From Pontibacter burrus (GTDB taxonomy: Bacteria > Bacteroidota > Bacteroidia > Cytophagales > Hymenobacteraceae): a stretch of DNA of 64,000 nt. The stretch is from assembly GCF_010686685.1 (NCBI RefSeq), contig NZ_JAAGWD010000001.1, forward strand, positions 969,416-1,033,415, read 5' to 3'. Below the pieces are notes generated by a model that was not told where the DNA came from, did no database searches, and saw nothing but the letters and a program-made list of their open reading frames with translations. Shown here in pieces: positions 48,854 through 58,906 of this stretch (positions within the stretch are counted from its first letter, which is position 1; the number at the start of each line of letters is the position of its first letter). Position numbers and translations under genes: made by a program.

Positions 48854-50491
48854 TTAATATGGTTTGGAGCTGTGCGATTTTTGCTTCGCATCTTCCACAC
48901 CTTCTTCGCCGGTTATGTTGCCCAGCGGCCCATCTGTGCCCTCAATTAGGTCGTGCTTCATCATTTTCTTTGCTTCGGCAACAGCGCGCTCAATGCTTTC
49001 CTTTACTCTGCGGCCATAATCCTCATCAGCCTGGGTAAAGTAGCTCAACATTTTTTCCTGAATGCGCGGGTCGCATTTAGCCAGGTCGTTGCCCAGGTTG
49101 CTGATCAGTTCGTCGCGCTCCCAATCCTCAAAGTTGCGGTAGGTTTCGCCGGCCTGTTTAAATGTGTTGGCACGTTCTATTGGTTTTCGTACCAGGTTGG
49201 CATCATAGCGCGGAGTGTACTCTTTGCCTGCCATCGGTGCTTCTTCCAGACCACCCAAAATAGAGGGCTCATAGTTTACGTGTATGTTCTGACCCTCGGC
49301 AAAGTCGGTGTCAAAAGCCATCTGGCCGCCGCGCTGGTTGGTAGCTACATGGGTTTTGGCAGCATTAATAGGCAACTGCAGGTAGTTTGCCCCAATACGG
49401 TAGCGTTGTGTATCGGAGTAAGAGAAGGTACGTCCCTGCAGCATTTTATCATCTGAAAAGTCAAGGCCATCTACCAGTACACCTGTTCCAAAAGCCGCCA
49501 GTTCTACCTCGTTAAAGAAGTCCACAGGGTTGCGGTTCAGTGTCATCTTGCCTATCGGGTACCACGGAAACTGCTCTTTGGGCCATAGTTTGGTATCATC
49601 CAGCGGGTCAAAATCCAGTTCCGGGTGCTCATCATCGCTCATGATCTGCACATTTAGCTCCCATTCCGGAAAGTCGCCACGCTCTATGGCCTCATACAGA
49701 TCCTGGGTGGCGTGGTTAAAGTTTTTGCCCTGTATTTCCTGTGCTTCTTTCTGGGTAAGGTTGCGGATGCCCTGCTGTGGTTCCCAATGGTATTTCACAA
49801 GTACCGCTTCGCCATCGGCATTTACCCATTTGTAGGTGTTTACCCCGGAGCCCTGCATCTGTCTATAGTTGGCCGGAATACCCCATGGCGAGTATAGAAA
49901 AGTAACCATGTGAGTTGCCTCCGGAGTACCCGAGAAGAAGTCAAAAATACGTTCAGCGCTTTGTATGTTTGTTACCGGGTCTGGTTTCTGCGAGTGGATC
50001 AGGTCCGGGAATTTCATGGCATCGCGAATGAAGAAGATCTTCAGGTTGTTGCCTACCAGGTCCCAGTTGCCATCTTCTGTGTAGAACTTAACAGCAAAGC
50101 CCCGTGGGTCGCGCAAAGTTTCAGGCGACCCAGATGGGTGGCCTACAGTAGAGAAGCGTACAAAAGTTGGTGTTTCCTTCCCTTTCTTAAATACTTTAGC
50201 GCGGGTAAATTTTTCAATCGGGTCGTTGCCTACCATGCCATACGACTTAAAAACGCCATGGGCACCTGTACCACGGGCATGGACCACCCGTTCTGGAACA
50301 CGTTCCCGGTCAAAGTGCGACATCTTTTCAATGAAATGGTAGTTCTCCATCGTAGCCGGCCCACGGCTGCCTATCGTCCGGATGTTTTGGTTGTCGGTTA
50401 CAGGATGGCCCTGGCGGGTTGTTAAGACACGACCTTTACTGCCCTGGCCGTTTCCCTTGCTTGCGGTGCGGTACTTATTGTTTTTGTTCAT
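48854..50491 (-). CDS. katA: Catalase, haem-dependent monofunctional
   Basis: Catalase breaks hydrogen peroxide down to water and oxygen in the cytoplasm. The 545-residue protein has the catalytic His in [12 protein letters not shown] (about 66-77), the Asn-bearing [20 protein letters not shown] (about 149-168), and the haem-ligand Tyr in [21 protein letters not shown]. The N-terminus is rich in Lys, Gly and Asn. Length is slightly above the 480-500 residues of small-subunit catalases, with an extended C-terminal tail. A 9-bp dyad (50498-50535) and OxyR-like words (50560-50622) lie upstream. Confidence 0.95.
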   Translation of the reverse strand: MNKNNKYRTASKGNGQGSKGRVLTTRQGHPVTDNQNIRTIGSRGPATMENYHFIEKMSHFDRERVPERVVHARGTGAHGVFKSYGMVGNDPIEKFTRAKVFKKGKETPTFVRFSTVGHPSGSPETLRDPRGFAVKFYTEDGNWDLVGNNLKIFFIRDAMKFPDLIHSQKPDPVTNIQSAERIFDFFSGTPEATHMVTFLYSPWGIPANYRQMQGSGVNTYKWVNADGEAVLVKYHWEPQQGIRNLTQKEAQEIQGKNFNHATQDLYEAIERGDFPEWELNVQIMSDDEHPELDFDPLDDTKLWPKEQFPWYPIGKMTLNRNPVDFFNEVELAAFGTGVLVDGLDFSDDKMLQGRTFSYSDTQRYRIGANYLQLPINAAKTHVATNQRGGQMAFDTDFAEGQNIHVNYEPSILGGLEEAPMAGKEYTPRYDANLVRKPIERANTFKQAGETYRNFEDWERDELISNLGNDLAKCDPRIQEKMLSYFTQADEDYGRRVKESIERAVAEAKKMMKHDLIEGTDGPLGNITGEEGVEDAKQKSHSSKPY

Positions 50492-50497
50492 TGCGCG

Positions 50498-50535
50498 ATA
50501 CCGTTGATGGAAAGATAAGTTTACTACAACGGTAT
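50498..50535. promoter_or_regulatory. Dyad ATACCGTTG-N20-CAACGGTAT before catalase
   Basis: Perfect 9-base inverted arms (50498-50506 and 50527-50535) begin seven bases from the catalase start codon. It could be an operator or a leader hairpin. Confidence 0.45.
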
Positions 50536-50559
50536 ACTCTATGCGAATGAGTTATGTTT

Positions 50560-50622
50560 ATAGATTTTATCTATATTTAACTTTGATAAATCTATTATAT
50601 GATAAATATAGTTAAATTCTAT
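50560..50622 (-). promoter_or_regulatory. OxyR-like ATAG-N7-CTAT words upstream of catalase
   Basis: Two exact ATAG-N7-CTAT words (50560-50574 and 50608-50622) lie 70-130 bases upstream of the catalase start. This spacing is that of OxyR half sites. The DNA is AT-rich, so chance matches are possible. Confidence 0.35.
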
Positions 50623-50668
50623 TCCTGGGTTTAGTAGAAATAGATGGGCAGTAACCAGACAGGTTCAC

Positions 50669-52024
50669 TCAGAACAACAACCTGAAAGTAGTGCCAATAC
50701 CCTCCTGGCTCTCAACCTGAATAGTGCCCTTATGCAAATGCATGATGTGTTTCGATAAGCTGAGACCTATCCCTGAGCCATCTTTATGCGAGGTAAAGAA
50801 AGGGATAAAAATGTTCTCCAGCAGCTCTTCCGGTATGCCTGTGCCGTTGTCGTGTACCTCTATAGTTACCTTGCTGTCCTGTTGCCTGGCTATCAGCATA
50901 ATTTCAGGATTTAGTCGCCCTTGTACGGCACGCTGTGCATTGGTGATCAGATTGATAAGTACCTGTTCCAATAGGTTTACATCGCCGGTTATAGTTAGGT
51001 CTGGGAACGATACTTTGCAACTATAGCTGATGCCTTCTTCTTCCAGCCGCGGCCGCATTAAGGCGTCTATGCTTTTAAAGAGTTCCTGCACGTAAATGGT
51101 GGTCAGGTTCAGGTGTTGTTGCTTGTTCAGGTTGCGGTAAAACTGCGTGAAGCGTAACAAACCTTCACTGCGTTTTTTAATGATCCCGATTCCTTCTTCT
51201 GTGTCTTCCAGTAATTCCACATCGGCTGGTGAATCGGGTTCAGAACTATAGCGTTCCCGTTCCATGTGCAGGTGTTTGCCCAGCGTATCAGCCAGCGAGG
51301 CAATAGGGGCCACAGAGTTCATAATTTCGTGCGTCATCACGCGGAGCAGCTTTTGCCAGGCTTCGGTTTCGGTAGCATCTACGGTGGCGCTCACGTTTTT
51401 CAGAACTATAAGCAGCAGGTCGCGGTGCTGCATGGTAAACGCCGTAGCCGATACCAGTAACTGCGCTTGCCCGGCAGGTAGTTTCAACTTAACCTGAGCA
51501 CTTTCGCCGGATGCTATAGTTTGTAGTGACTCGTGTAGAGCAGGGTAGCGGTTCTCCAGGCTGCTGATGCTTTTTAAGTAAGGCACACCCAGCATTTTCT
51601 TAAAGGCATCATTCACCCATTCCACTTCGCCGGTTTCCGCGTCCACAGCTATAATACCGGTATCTACCAGTTGCAGTATGGTTTGCATGTACTGGAACTG
51701 GGCCTCCCGCTCAATGTGCAGCTGCTTAAAAGTATCGTTTATAGTATTAAAAGCCTGGTGCAGTTGCTGCAGCGATGAATTACTGTGCTCATTAAAGCGT
51801 TGTGTAAAGTCGCGTTGTTTTACCGCTTCCAGGAACTTAGCCAGCTCGTTGTTGCTGCGTGTTACGTAACGCGCCATTTCCCACACCTGTGCCAGCATAA
51901 TCAGTATGCCCGATGTTACCTGCAGCCAAGTGTACTGTGTCAGGTACTGAAGCGTGACGAACATCATGCCCAGCAAAAGGATAAAACGGACAAGCAGCCC
52001 GAGCTCCAGACGTTTAGATATCAT
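50669..52024 (-). CDS. Sensor histidine kinase, NtrY-like
   Basis: The 451-residue membrane kinase has two N-terminal helices (about 9-50), a HAMP/linker coiled part and a PAS domain (about 110-190, GIIAVDAETGEVEWVNDAFKKMLG). The H-box is VMTHEIMNSVAPIASLADTL with the phospho-His, the N-box NLITNAQRAV, and the G-boxes DNGTGIPEEL and GSGIGLSLSKHIM. It overlaps the end of the sigma-54 regulator gene by 11 bases, so the two are co-translated and form a pair. The signal is unknown. Confidence 0.92.
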   Translation of the reverse strand: MISKRLELGLLVRFILLLGMMFVTLQYLTQYTWLQVTSGILIMLAQVWEMARYVTRSNNELAKFLEAVKQRDFTQRFNEHSNSSLQQLHQAFNTINDTFKQLHIEREAQFQYMQTILQLVDTGIIAVDAETGEVEWVNDAFKKMLGVPYLKSISSLENRYPALHESLQTIASGESAQVKLKLPAGQAQLLVSATAFTMQHRDLLLIVLKNVSATVDATETEAWQKLLRVMTHEIMNSVAPIASLADTLGKHLHMERERYSSEPDSPADVELLEDTEEGIGIIKKRSEGLLRFTQFYRNLNKQQHLNLTTIYVQELFKSIDALMRPRLEEEGISYSCKVSFPDLTITGDVNLLEQVLINLITNAQRAVQGRLNPEIMLIARQQDSKVTIEVHDNGTGIPEELLENIFIPFFTSHKDGSGIGLSLSKHIMHLHKGTIQVESQEGIGTTFRLLF

Positions 52025-53384
52025 ATTTGTTCAGGCGGCGGTAAAGGGCGGTGCGGGTAAGGCCAAGTTCTTTGGCAGCTTTCGAAATGTTGCCTTTGTT
52101 CTTTTCGATCACACGGCGAATGGTTTCGCGCTCGATCTCGCTAAGCGGCATGCCGGCATCTGCAGCAAATGCGGGTATAGTTGGCGCGGCTATAGTTGCC
52201 ATTTCCATCGGTGAGAAGCTGAAATCCTGTGGCTGCAGTACGTTGCCTTCTGCAAGTATGATGGCACGTTCAACAGCGTGTTGCAGCTCGCGCACATTGC
52301 CCGGCCAGCTGTGTTGGTTGAGCTTTTGCAGCGTAGTAGGAGCAAGCTCCGGTACAGGTTTGTGGTTTTTCTGTGCGTAGATCTCCGCAAAATGCTTTAC
52401 CAGCAATTCAATGTCGCCGTGCCGCTGGCGCAGTGGTGGTAGCGTTATTTCTACAGTGTTAATGCGGTAGATCAGGTCTTTGCGGAACAGATTCTTGGCA
52501 GCCAGTTCATAGATGGGTTCGTTGGTTGCGGAAATCAACCTTATATCAACCGGCACAGGCGTGTTGGAGCCAAGTGGTGTTACCTGGCGGTTTTGCAGAA
52601 CGGTTAAAAGCTTTGCCTGCATGGCCGGCGAAATGTTACCGATCTCATCCAAGAACAGCGTACCACCGTTGGCTGCTTCAAAACGGCCGGGGCGGTCTTC
52701 GCGGGCATCAGTAAAGGCGCCTTTTTTGTAACCAAACAACTCGCTCTCGAAAAGTGAATCTGTCAGGGCGCCCATATCCACACTTATAAAAGGTTTGTTG
52801 GCTCTAAACGACTTCTCGTGCAGGGCGCGTGCCACCAATTCCTTTCCTGTTCCGTTCTCACCTAGTATCAGCACGTTGGCTTCGGTGGGGGCAATCTTCT
52901 CTATTTTGTGCAAGGTTTCCTGCAGGGCCTCAGATTGACCCAGTATAGTGGTATGCTGCGTGGCTATAGTAGCTTTACCGTTCTTCTTGCCGTTTTTGGC
53001 CTGCAGGGCATTGTGCAGCGTTTCCAGCAGTTTGTCGTTGTGCCAGGGCTTCACTATAAAATCATAAGCACCTTGCTTTAACGATTTTACCGCCAACTCC
53101 ACATCGCCATAGGCCGTGATCAGGATAACTGTAGCATCTTTGTCTTTTTCCAGAATTTGCCTGAGCCAGAAAATACCTTCGTTGCCGGTATTCAGGGCGC
53201 TTTTAAAGTTCATGTCCAGGAAAATGGCATCGAACTTCTGTTTAGAAAGCAAGCTGAGCAGGTTGTCCGGGTTTTTCTCTGTAACTACTTCTTTTACCTC
53301 TGTTTTCAGCAGCATCTTCAGCGCAAAAAGCACATCGCTTTCGTCGTCAACTATTAAAACGCTACCGGTTTTTCCTGTGGCCAT
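52014..53384 (-). CDS. Sigma-54-dependent response regulator, NtrC-type
   Basis: The 456-residue regulator has a receiver domain (about 8-125, phospho-acceptor Asp in AIFLDMNF) and an AAA+ domain (about 150-370) with Walker A GENGTGKELVARALH, the sigma-54-contact loop GAFTDA (GAFTGA in most relatives) and GGTLFLDEIGN. A Fis-type helix-turn-helix ends it (IEKNKGNISKAAKELGLTRTALYRRLNKYDI). It should activate sigma-54 promoters upon phosphorylation by the kinase encoded next. It is divergent from a permease operon, a probable target. Confidence 0.93.
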   Translation of the reverse strand: MATGKTGSVLIVDDESDVLFALKMLLKTEVKEVVTEKNPDNLLSLLSKQKFDAIFLDMNFKSALNTGNEGIFWLRQILEKDKDATVILITAYGDVELAVKSLKQGAYDFIVKPWHNDKLLETLHNALQAKNGKKNGKATIATQHTTILGQSEALQETLHKIEKIAPTEANVLILGENGTGKELVARALHEKSFRANKPFISVDMGALTDSLFESELFGYKKGAFTDAREDRPGRFEAANGGTLFLDEIGNISPAMQAKLLTVLQNRQVTPLGSNTPVPVDIRLISATNEPIYELAAKNLFRKDLIYRINTVEITLPPLRQRHGDIELLVKHFAEIYAQKNHKPVPELAPTTLQKLNQHSWPGNVRELQHAVERAIILAEGNVLQPQDFSFSPMEMATIAAPTIPAFAADAGMPLSEIERETIRRVIEKNKGNISKAAKELGLTRTALYRRLNKYDI

Positions 53385-53566
53385 AGTGCAAGCATTTCTT
53401 ATTCTGATACCGAATTTAAATAAATATTTCGGGGATTTATACTAGCCTGAACTATAGGTTCTATACTTTCAGCATTTGTTTTCGCTACCGGCATTGCTAC
53501 AGTACAATTTCACGCATTTTATACTTCAAAATGCTGTAACGCATCCGCACAGGTGTCCTTTTGAAA

Positions 53567-53587
53567 AGTGTATCAGAAGCGTACACT
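53567..53587. promoter_or_regulatory. Candidate enhancer dyad for the sigma-54 regulator
   Basis: AGTGTA and TACACT, nine bases apart, form a 21-bp palindrome, suited to a Fis-type dimer. It is about 50 bases upstream of the sigma-54-like word and on the same side as the permease operon. Confidence 0.4.
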
Positions 53588-53638
53588 CTTTGCATGTTGA
53601 TGTAGTGCTAAATGTTGTAAATCAATGTTTTGTAAAAC

Positions 53639-53654
53639 TGGCATCTTAATTTCC
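53639..53654 (+). promoter_or_regulatory. Weak sigma-54-like promoter word
   Basis: TGGCATCTTAATTTCC keeps the TGGCA of the -24 box; the -12 box reads TTTC instead of TTGC. It is 81 bases before the permease ATG. Confidence 0.3.
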
Positions 53655-53734
53655 ATTAACCTGCTTCCAGTTGGGTGATAACCTGCAGCTGTTCAAAAAA
53701 GATTTTTTACCTGTGCCGCTAAAATTCTAAGACT

Positions 53735-56104
53735 ATGATCAAGAACTACCTTAAAATGGCTTACCGCAACCTGATGCGCCACAAGCTTTTCTCCCTGATC
53801 AACATATCAGGTTTGGCACTGGGTATGACCTGCAGCATACTAATATTGTTGTGGGTACGCGACGAACTAAGCTTTGACCGCTTTCATGCTGATACAGATA
53901 ACCTGTACCGTCTGATGGAAGTGCAGAGCTACCCTGGCTCCGACAACCTGACTACCGACGCTACACCTGGTCCGCTGGCCGAAGCGCTGGAGAAAGATAT
54001 TCCGGAAATTAAGCATGCCGTGCGTAGCTCTACCTGGGAGTGGAAAAAATTGCTGGCTTACCAGGATAAGGTCTTAAAGGTAAATGGCCGCTATACAGAT
54101 GATGCATTCTTTGAGATGTTCTCTTTCAAGCTCCTGCACGGCGACCCGACACAGGTACTCGATCAGCCAAATTCTATAGTTATCTCAGCTAAACTGGCTA
54201 GCCAGTTCTTCGGGAGCCCTAACGAGGCCATGGGCAAGGTGTTTAAAATCGATAACAGGGATAGCTACAAAGTTACCGGTGTAATGCAGGATGTTCCCGA
54301 AAACTCATCGATGCAGTTTGAATGGGTGATGCCCCTTATGGATGTGGTTAATCACCCGGATGGGCACTGGCTGAAGAGATGGGACAACAACGGCATCCGT
54401 ACGTTTGTGCAGCTACAGCCTGGCACCAACCTGGAGGCTGTTAATAAGAAGATAGCCCCATTTGTAAAAAGATACTCTCCCGACACAAACATAGAGCTGT
54501 TTCTGCAACCTGTTAGCGAAATGTACCTATACGGCGATTTTAAAGGTACCAAAACAGCTAATGGTGGCAGAATTGAAACCGTGCGTCTGTTCTCAGTAGT
54601 AGCTTTGTTTATCCTGGTGATTGCCTGCATCAACTTTATGAACCTGGCAACGGCCCGCTCTGCCAAGCGCGCTAAAGAAGTAGGGGTGCGTAAAGCCATT
54701 GGGGCCAGCAAATCATCGTTGGTGCGCCAGTTTATGATAGAGTCGGTGGTGGTGGCGTTTCTGGCTTTGTTTGTTTCCCTTAATTTAACCGGAATCCTGC
54801 TGCCACATTTTAACGAACTGACCGGTAAGTCTGTAGAACTGGATTTATCTGACCCAACTTTACTTGCCCTTTTAATTGGTGTGGCTATAGTTACCGGGGT
54901 GCTTTCGGGTAGTTACCCAGCTTTCTTCCTGTCATCTTTCGATCCGGTGGTGGTATTGAAGGGTACAGGCAAAGTAAGCAAGCGCATTTCTGTATTCCGT
55001 AAAGGCTTGGTGGTGTTCCAATTCATACTTTCAGGTTTGCTGATTATTAGCACTTTGGTCGTATACCTGCAGCTGCATTATATCCGCACCAAAAACATTG
55101 GCCTAAACCGGGAAAACGTGCTTTACTTTGAGCTGGAAGGTGACCTGAATAAACGCTACGAAGTGCTAAAACGGGAACTGCAGAATATACCGGGCATCGT
55201 TGGTCTGAGCGCCTCTGACCAGATTCCGCTCGATATCAGCAATTCAACAGGCGATGTGAAGTGGAAAGGGAAAGACCCGAATTCAAATCTGCTTTTCGGG
55301 ATGATGGCTGTAGACTATAGCTATGCCGATGCATTAGGTATTCAGATGCATGATGGCCGCGATTTTTCGAAAAATTTTGGCACCGATACATCTGCTTTCA
55401 TCATAAACGAAGAAGCGGCACGCCTGATGCAGCTGCAGGACCCAGTAGGGCAACCTATTCACATCTGGAACCTGAGAGGGCACATTATAGGAGTAGTGAA
55501 AGACTTTAATTCACGCTCAATGCACAAAACCATGCAGCCACTGATTATGAGATTGCAGGATGCCAACCAGCGCTATTTGTATGCCCGCATTGCTCCCGGC
55601 CAAACTCCTGAAGCACTGGCAGCTGTTGAGAAAATAGTGAAGCGCCACAATCCGGCTTTCCCGTTTGAGTACCACTTCCTGGACGAAGACTTTGAGAAGA
55701 TGTACAAAAGTGAGGCCGTGATGGGCCAGCTGACCAAGTATTTTGCCGCCATTGCCATCTTTATTTCCTGCCTGGGCTTGTTTGGCCTGGCCTTGTTTAC
55801 CGCAGAGCAACGCACCAAGGAGATCGGCATCCGCAAAGTGTTAGGTGCCTCAGTAGCCAGTATAGTTTACATGCTGAGCAAGGATTTCCTAAAGCTGGTG
55901 CTGATCGCGAACCTGATCGCGTTGCCGCTGGGCTGGTACTTTATGAGCGTCTGGCTGAATAATTATGTAGACCGCACAGAACTGAGCTGGTGGATTTTTG
56001 GGATGGCTTTAGTGTCAACTATAGTTATCGCTATTGTTACGCTCAGCTTCCATGCCATTAAAACAGCTATAGCCAACCCGGTTACTTCCCTGAGAACTGA
56101 ATAA
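53735..56104 (+). CDS. ABC transporter permease, MacB/FtsX type
   Basis: The 789-residue inner-membrane permease has an N-terminal helix (about 19-41, LFSLINISGLALGMTCSILILLWV), a large periplasmic domain, FtsX block one (about 285-410; ARSAKRAKEVGVRKAIGASKSSLVRQF), a second periplasmic part, and FtsX block two (about 670-780; AEQRTKEIGIRKVLGASVASIV). The repeated layout is typical of Bacteroidota permeases that work with a separate ATPase. No ATPase gene is adjacent, so the partner must be elsewhere. It leads a three-gene row with an S41 protease and a transglutaminase-like gene. Confidence 0.9.
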   Translation: MIKNYLKMAYRNLMRHKLFSLINISGLALGMTCSILILLWVRDELSFDRFHADTDNLYRLMEVQSYPGSDNLTTDATPGPLAEALEKDIPEIKHAVRSSTWEWKKLLAYQDKVLKVNGRYTDDAFFEMFSFKLLHGDPTQVLDQPNSIVISAKLASQFFGSPNEAMGKVFKIDNRDSYKVTGVMQDVPENSSMQFEWVMPLMDVVNHPDGHWLKRWDNNGIRTFVQLQPGTNLEAVNKKIAPFVKRYSPDTNIELFLQPVSEMYLYGDFKGTKTANGGRIETVRLFSVVALFILVIACINFMNLATARSAKRAKEVGVRKAIGASKSSLVRQFMIESVVVAFLALFVSLNLTGILLPHFNELTGKSVELDLSDPTLLALLIGVAIVTGVLSGSYPAFFLSSFDPVVVLKGTGKVSKRISVFRKGLVVFQFILSGLLIISTLVVYLQLHYIRTKNIGLNRENVLYFELEGDLNKRYEVLKRELQNIPGIVGLSASDQIPLDISNSTGDVKWKGKDPNSNLLFGMMAVDYSYADALGIQMHDGRDFSKNFGTDTSAFIINEEAARLMQLQDPVGQPIHIWNLRGHIIGVVKDFNSRSMHKTMQPLIMRLQDANQRYLYARIAPGQTPEALAAVEKIVKRHNPAFPFEYHFLDEDFEKMYKSEAVMGQLTKYFAAIAIFISCLGLFGLALFTAEQRTKEIGIRKVLGASVASIVYMLSKDFLKLVLIANLIALPLGWYFMSVWLNNYVDRTELSWWIFGMALVSTIVIAIVTLSFHAIKTAIANPVTSLRTE

Positions 56105-56125
56105 TTTATAGTATAAAATCAATCT

Positions 56126-57511
56126 ATGAAAAAGCTCTTATTGCCCTTGTTGCTGCTGGTAACTATAGTTGCACAGGCACAAGTGCCCAACACCATTTCA
56201 GCTGCCGATAAAGTGTACGGTTTATCTAAATTCTGGCAGGAAGTAAACTATAACTTTGTGTACCTGGATAAAGTGGACCGCACCATGTGGGATAACGCCT
56301 ACCGCGAAGCCATTACAAAAGTACAGCAAACTAAAGATGACTACGAATATTACCGTGAGCTGCAGAAGTTTTGTGTTTTGTTAAACGATGGCCACACCAA
56401 TGTTTACTTTCCTAAAAGCATAGACTCGCTGGTGTATACCAGCATGTTTGGCAAGTACCGGATCTTTCTGAGTAATATTGATAACAAAGCTATAGTTACC
56501 AGCATCAACCTGAGCGCGAAAGATGAAGTGCCTGTGGGTAGTGAGATAATTGAAGTAAATGGTTTGCCGACTGCCGAACATTTGAAAAAAAATGTGTTGC
56601 CTTACATTGCTTCGTCAACGGAGTATGTGCGCATGGATTGGGCGATACAAAATATGCTGCGTGGTCTGGTTGGGGAGAGCTATAACATTACTTACAGAAC
56701 GCCCAAAGGCAAAGTGAAAAACCTGGCCCTGACGCATGCCAAAACAGCAGAGCAGGAAGTTTACCCAACTATGGAGAAACGCGAGTTGCTGGAGCTGAAG
56801 TGGTACCCAAACCAGACAGCTTACCTGGCTCTGAATGCCTTCCATGACCCCAAGATAAACGAACTGTTCCTGGAAAAACTGCCGGAACTTCGCAAAGCCA
56901 AAGCCCTTATAGTTGACCTGCGTGCCAACGGTGGTGGTTCTACAAGCATAGGTCGCCAGATTCTGGATTACCTTTCTCCGGACACGCTGCTATATGGTTC
57001 CAAGAATTCTACGCGCCAGCACCTGGCCAGCTTTAAAGCATGGGGCGTGTTTACCGAGCCAAAAGACACTGTGGGCAATGCCTGGGCAGCTAAATCACTG
57101 AATGCTTTTCAGGACAGACTGATGTATGAGTTTGACTACACCCCAAGCCGAAACAAGGTAAAGCAAAGTGATAAAGTAATTGTGCCAACGGTGCTGCTCA
57201 TCGGGCATAAAACCACATCAGCTGCCGAAGATTTCCTGATCTATGCCGATAACCAGAAGCACATGACCAAAATTGGTGAGAACTCGAATGGCAGCACCGG
57301 CCAGCCTTTTATGTTTGAGCTACCAGGAGGAGGTACAGCGCGCATCTGTACTAAAAAAGACACTTACCCCGACGGCCGCGCGTTTGTAGGCTATGGCGTG
57401 AAACCTGATATCGAAGTAAAGATGACGCTTCAGGACTACATTCAGAAAAAAGACCCTGCGCTGGACCGCGCCCTGAAACACCTGAAAGGGCAGAAGTTAG
57501 CTGCCAAATAA
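56126..57511 (+). CDS. Secreted S41-family (C-terminal processing) protease
   Basis: The 461-residue protein has a signal peptide (MKKLLLPLLLLVTIVAQAQ). A PDZ-like part contains VGSEIIEVNGLPTAEHLKK (about 137-155), and the peptidase domain has ALIVDLRANGGGSTSIGRQI (about 258-277) and the catalytic Ser in GHKTTSAAEDFLIYADNQK (about 358-376). It is expected in the periplasm. It starts 21 bases after the permease gene. Confidence 0.9.
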   Translation: MKKLLLPLLLLVTIVAQAQVPNTISAADKVYGLSKFWQEVNYNFVYLDKVDRTMWDNAYREAITKVQQTKDDYEYYRELQKFCVLLNDGHTNVYFPKSIDSLVYTSMFGKYRIFLSNIDNKAIVTSINLSAKDEVPVGSEIIEVNGLPTAEHLKKNVLPYIASSTEYVRMDWAIQNMLRGLVGESYNITYRTPKGKVKNLALTHAKTAEQEVYPTMEKRELLELKWYPNQTAYLALNAFHDPKINELFLEKLPELRKAKALIVDLRANGGGSTSIGRQILDYLSPDTLLYGSKNSTRQHLASFKAWGVFTEPKDTVGNAWAAKSLNAFQDRLMYEFDYTPSRNKVKQSDKVIVPTVLLIGHKTTSAAEDFLIYADNQKHMTKIGENSNGSTGQPFMFELPGGGTARICTKKDTYPDGRAFVGYGVKPDIEVKMTLQDYIQKKDPALDRALKHLKGQKLAAK

Positions 57512-57556
57512 CACCAAGCAAAGCATTTATAACCAATCTATTTACAACATAAAACC

Positions 57557-58693
57557 ATGAAAAAAACATTATGCTTATTACTGGCTATGCTGTTGCTGCT
57601 GGCGCCGGCCATAGCTCAGAATACCTACAAAGGCTTACCTGTAATAAAAGCAGCTACAAACAAAGCCGACTATAGAATTGGCTCCGAGTGGGTGAGAGGC
57701 AGCTGGAACATTATGCCTGAACTTGAAGTGGATATCCTGAAAGTGTCTGTGCCGAATAATAAAGTAAAGTTCTCGTTCCAAACCGATTCTGACTCCATCA
57801 ACTTCACAATAAAGCCAGGCGACTCCAAGAAGTTTTATGTGCTGCTGAACGGGAATGATTACGCCCTTACCGAGATACAAGGCTTCGGGTTTGATGCGCT
57901 TAAGTTTAGCAAAGCCAACACCAAGCCAGCCTTTAGTTTTGTATATGAGCAGAATCAGGATAACGAGTTTCTGAACACCCTGCGTGAGCATTATAACCTG
58001 GATGCTGTAGTTGCTGGAGCGGCTAACGATACCGAAAGGGCACTGCGCATGGTAAACTGGGTGCACCAGCAATGGAACCATAACGGTATGAACGAGCCTT
58101 CGAAGCCTGATGCCCTAACAATACTTGCCGAGGCCAAAGCTGGGAAGCAGTTCCGTTGTGTGGAGTATGGCACCGTTACAGCTGCTGCCCTGAACGCCAT
58201 CGGGTTGCCTGCACGCCGCTTAGGCTTGAAGATGAAAGAAGTGGAAACAACACAGTATGGTGCTGGTCACGTGCTGCTGGAAGTTTACCTGCCAGACCTG
58301 AAGAAATGGGTAATGCTGGACGGCCAGTTTGATGTAATGCCTGTTCTGAATAATGTGCCGCTTAATGCCGTAGAGTTTCAGCAGGCGATTGCTAATAACT
58401 ACAACAAACTAGAGATTAGAAGCCTGTCTGGCACAAGCAAAACACAATATATTAACTGGATATACCCTTACTTGTACTACTTCGATGTGAAATTCGATAA
58501 CCGCGAAGGCATAGCTTTGGATCGTAAAAAGATAGATGGCAAACAATCGCTGATGCTGCTGCCGGTTGGGGCCAAAGAGCCAAAGGTTTTCCAGATTGTG
58601 AATCCGCTGGATTACTGCAAATACACCACATCTGTAGCAGATTTTTATCAAGCTCCGGAAATGAGCACTAAAACAGGAACAGCCCGGAAGTAA
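57557..58693 (+). CDS. Secreted transglutaminase-like domain protein
   Basis: The 378-residue protein has a signal peptide (cut near AIAQN, about 21). Its transglutaminase-like domain has the Cys in FRCVEYGTVTAAALNAIG (about 197-214), the His in GAGHVLLEVYLP and the Asp in KWVMLDGQFDVMP, forming the Cys-His-Asp triad. Such domains act as peptidases or cross-linkers. It follows the S41 gene by 45 bases and may share its transcript. The stop codon is part of an AACTATAGTT palindrome (58692-58701). Confidence 0.86.
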   Translation: MKKTLCLLLAMLLLLAPAIAQNTYKGLPVIKAATNKADYRIGSEWVRGSWNIMPELEVDILKVSVPNNKVKFSFQTDSDSINFTIKPGDSKKFYVLLNGNDYALTEIQGFGFDALKFSKANTKPAFSFVYEQNQDNEFLNTLREHYNLDAVVAGAANDTERALRMVNWVHQQWNHNGMNEPSKPDALTILAEAKAGKQFRCVEYGTVTAAALNAIGLPARRLGLKMKEVETTQYGAGHVLLEVYLPDLKKWVMLDGQFDVMPVLNNVPLNAVEFQQAIANNYNKLEIRSLSGTSKTQYINWIYPYLYYFDVKFDNREGIALDRKKIDGKQSLMLLPVGAKEPKVFQIVNPLDYCKYTTSVADFYQAPEMSTKTGTARK

Positions 58694-58906
58694 CTATAGT
58701 TTAGTGTGTTTTTAGTTTATTCTGAACCCTTCCGATGTGTGTGTAATGCGTACTTCGGAAGGGTCTAGGATTTGCAACTGATGAACTATACGAACAATAG
58801 AAGTGTTTAAATTACAGCGCACAGGCATCAAGATCAGAGAAAATTGCGTATGTTTGTGGCATACTTCTTGAAGTATAAATCAACAAGAATTCGTTCTTTA
58901 ACTTAT

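Larger units (their letters stand above)
53385..53734. other. 350-bp divergent region between regulator and permease operon
   Basis: This region should hold the control sites of both divergent units. A dyad AGTGTA-N9-TACACT (53567-53587) and a weak sigma-54-like word (53639-53654) are listed separately. Otherwise it is AT-rich with one CTATAG word. Confidence 0.5.

Noticed and set aside
49910..50425. A 171-codon plus-strand frame opposite catalase
   Set aside because: Antisense to a strongly conserved gene, with no ribosome site or family likeness.
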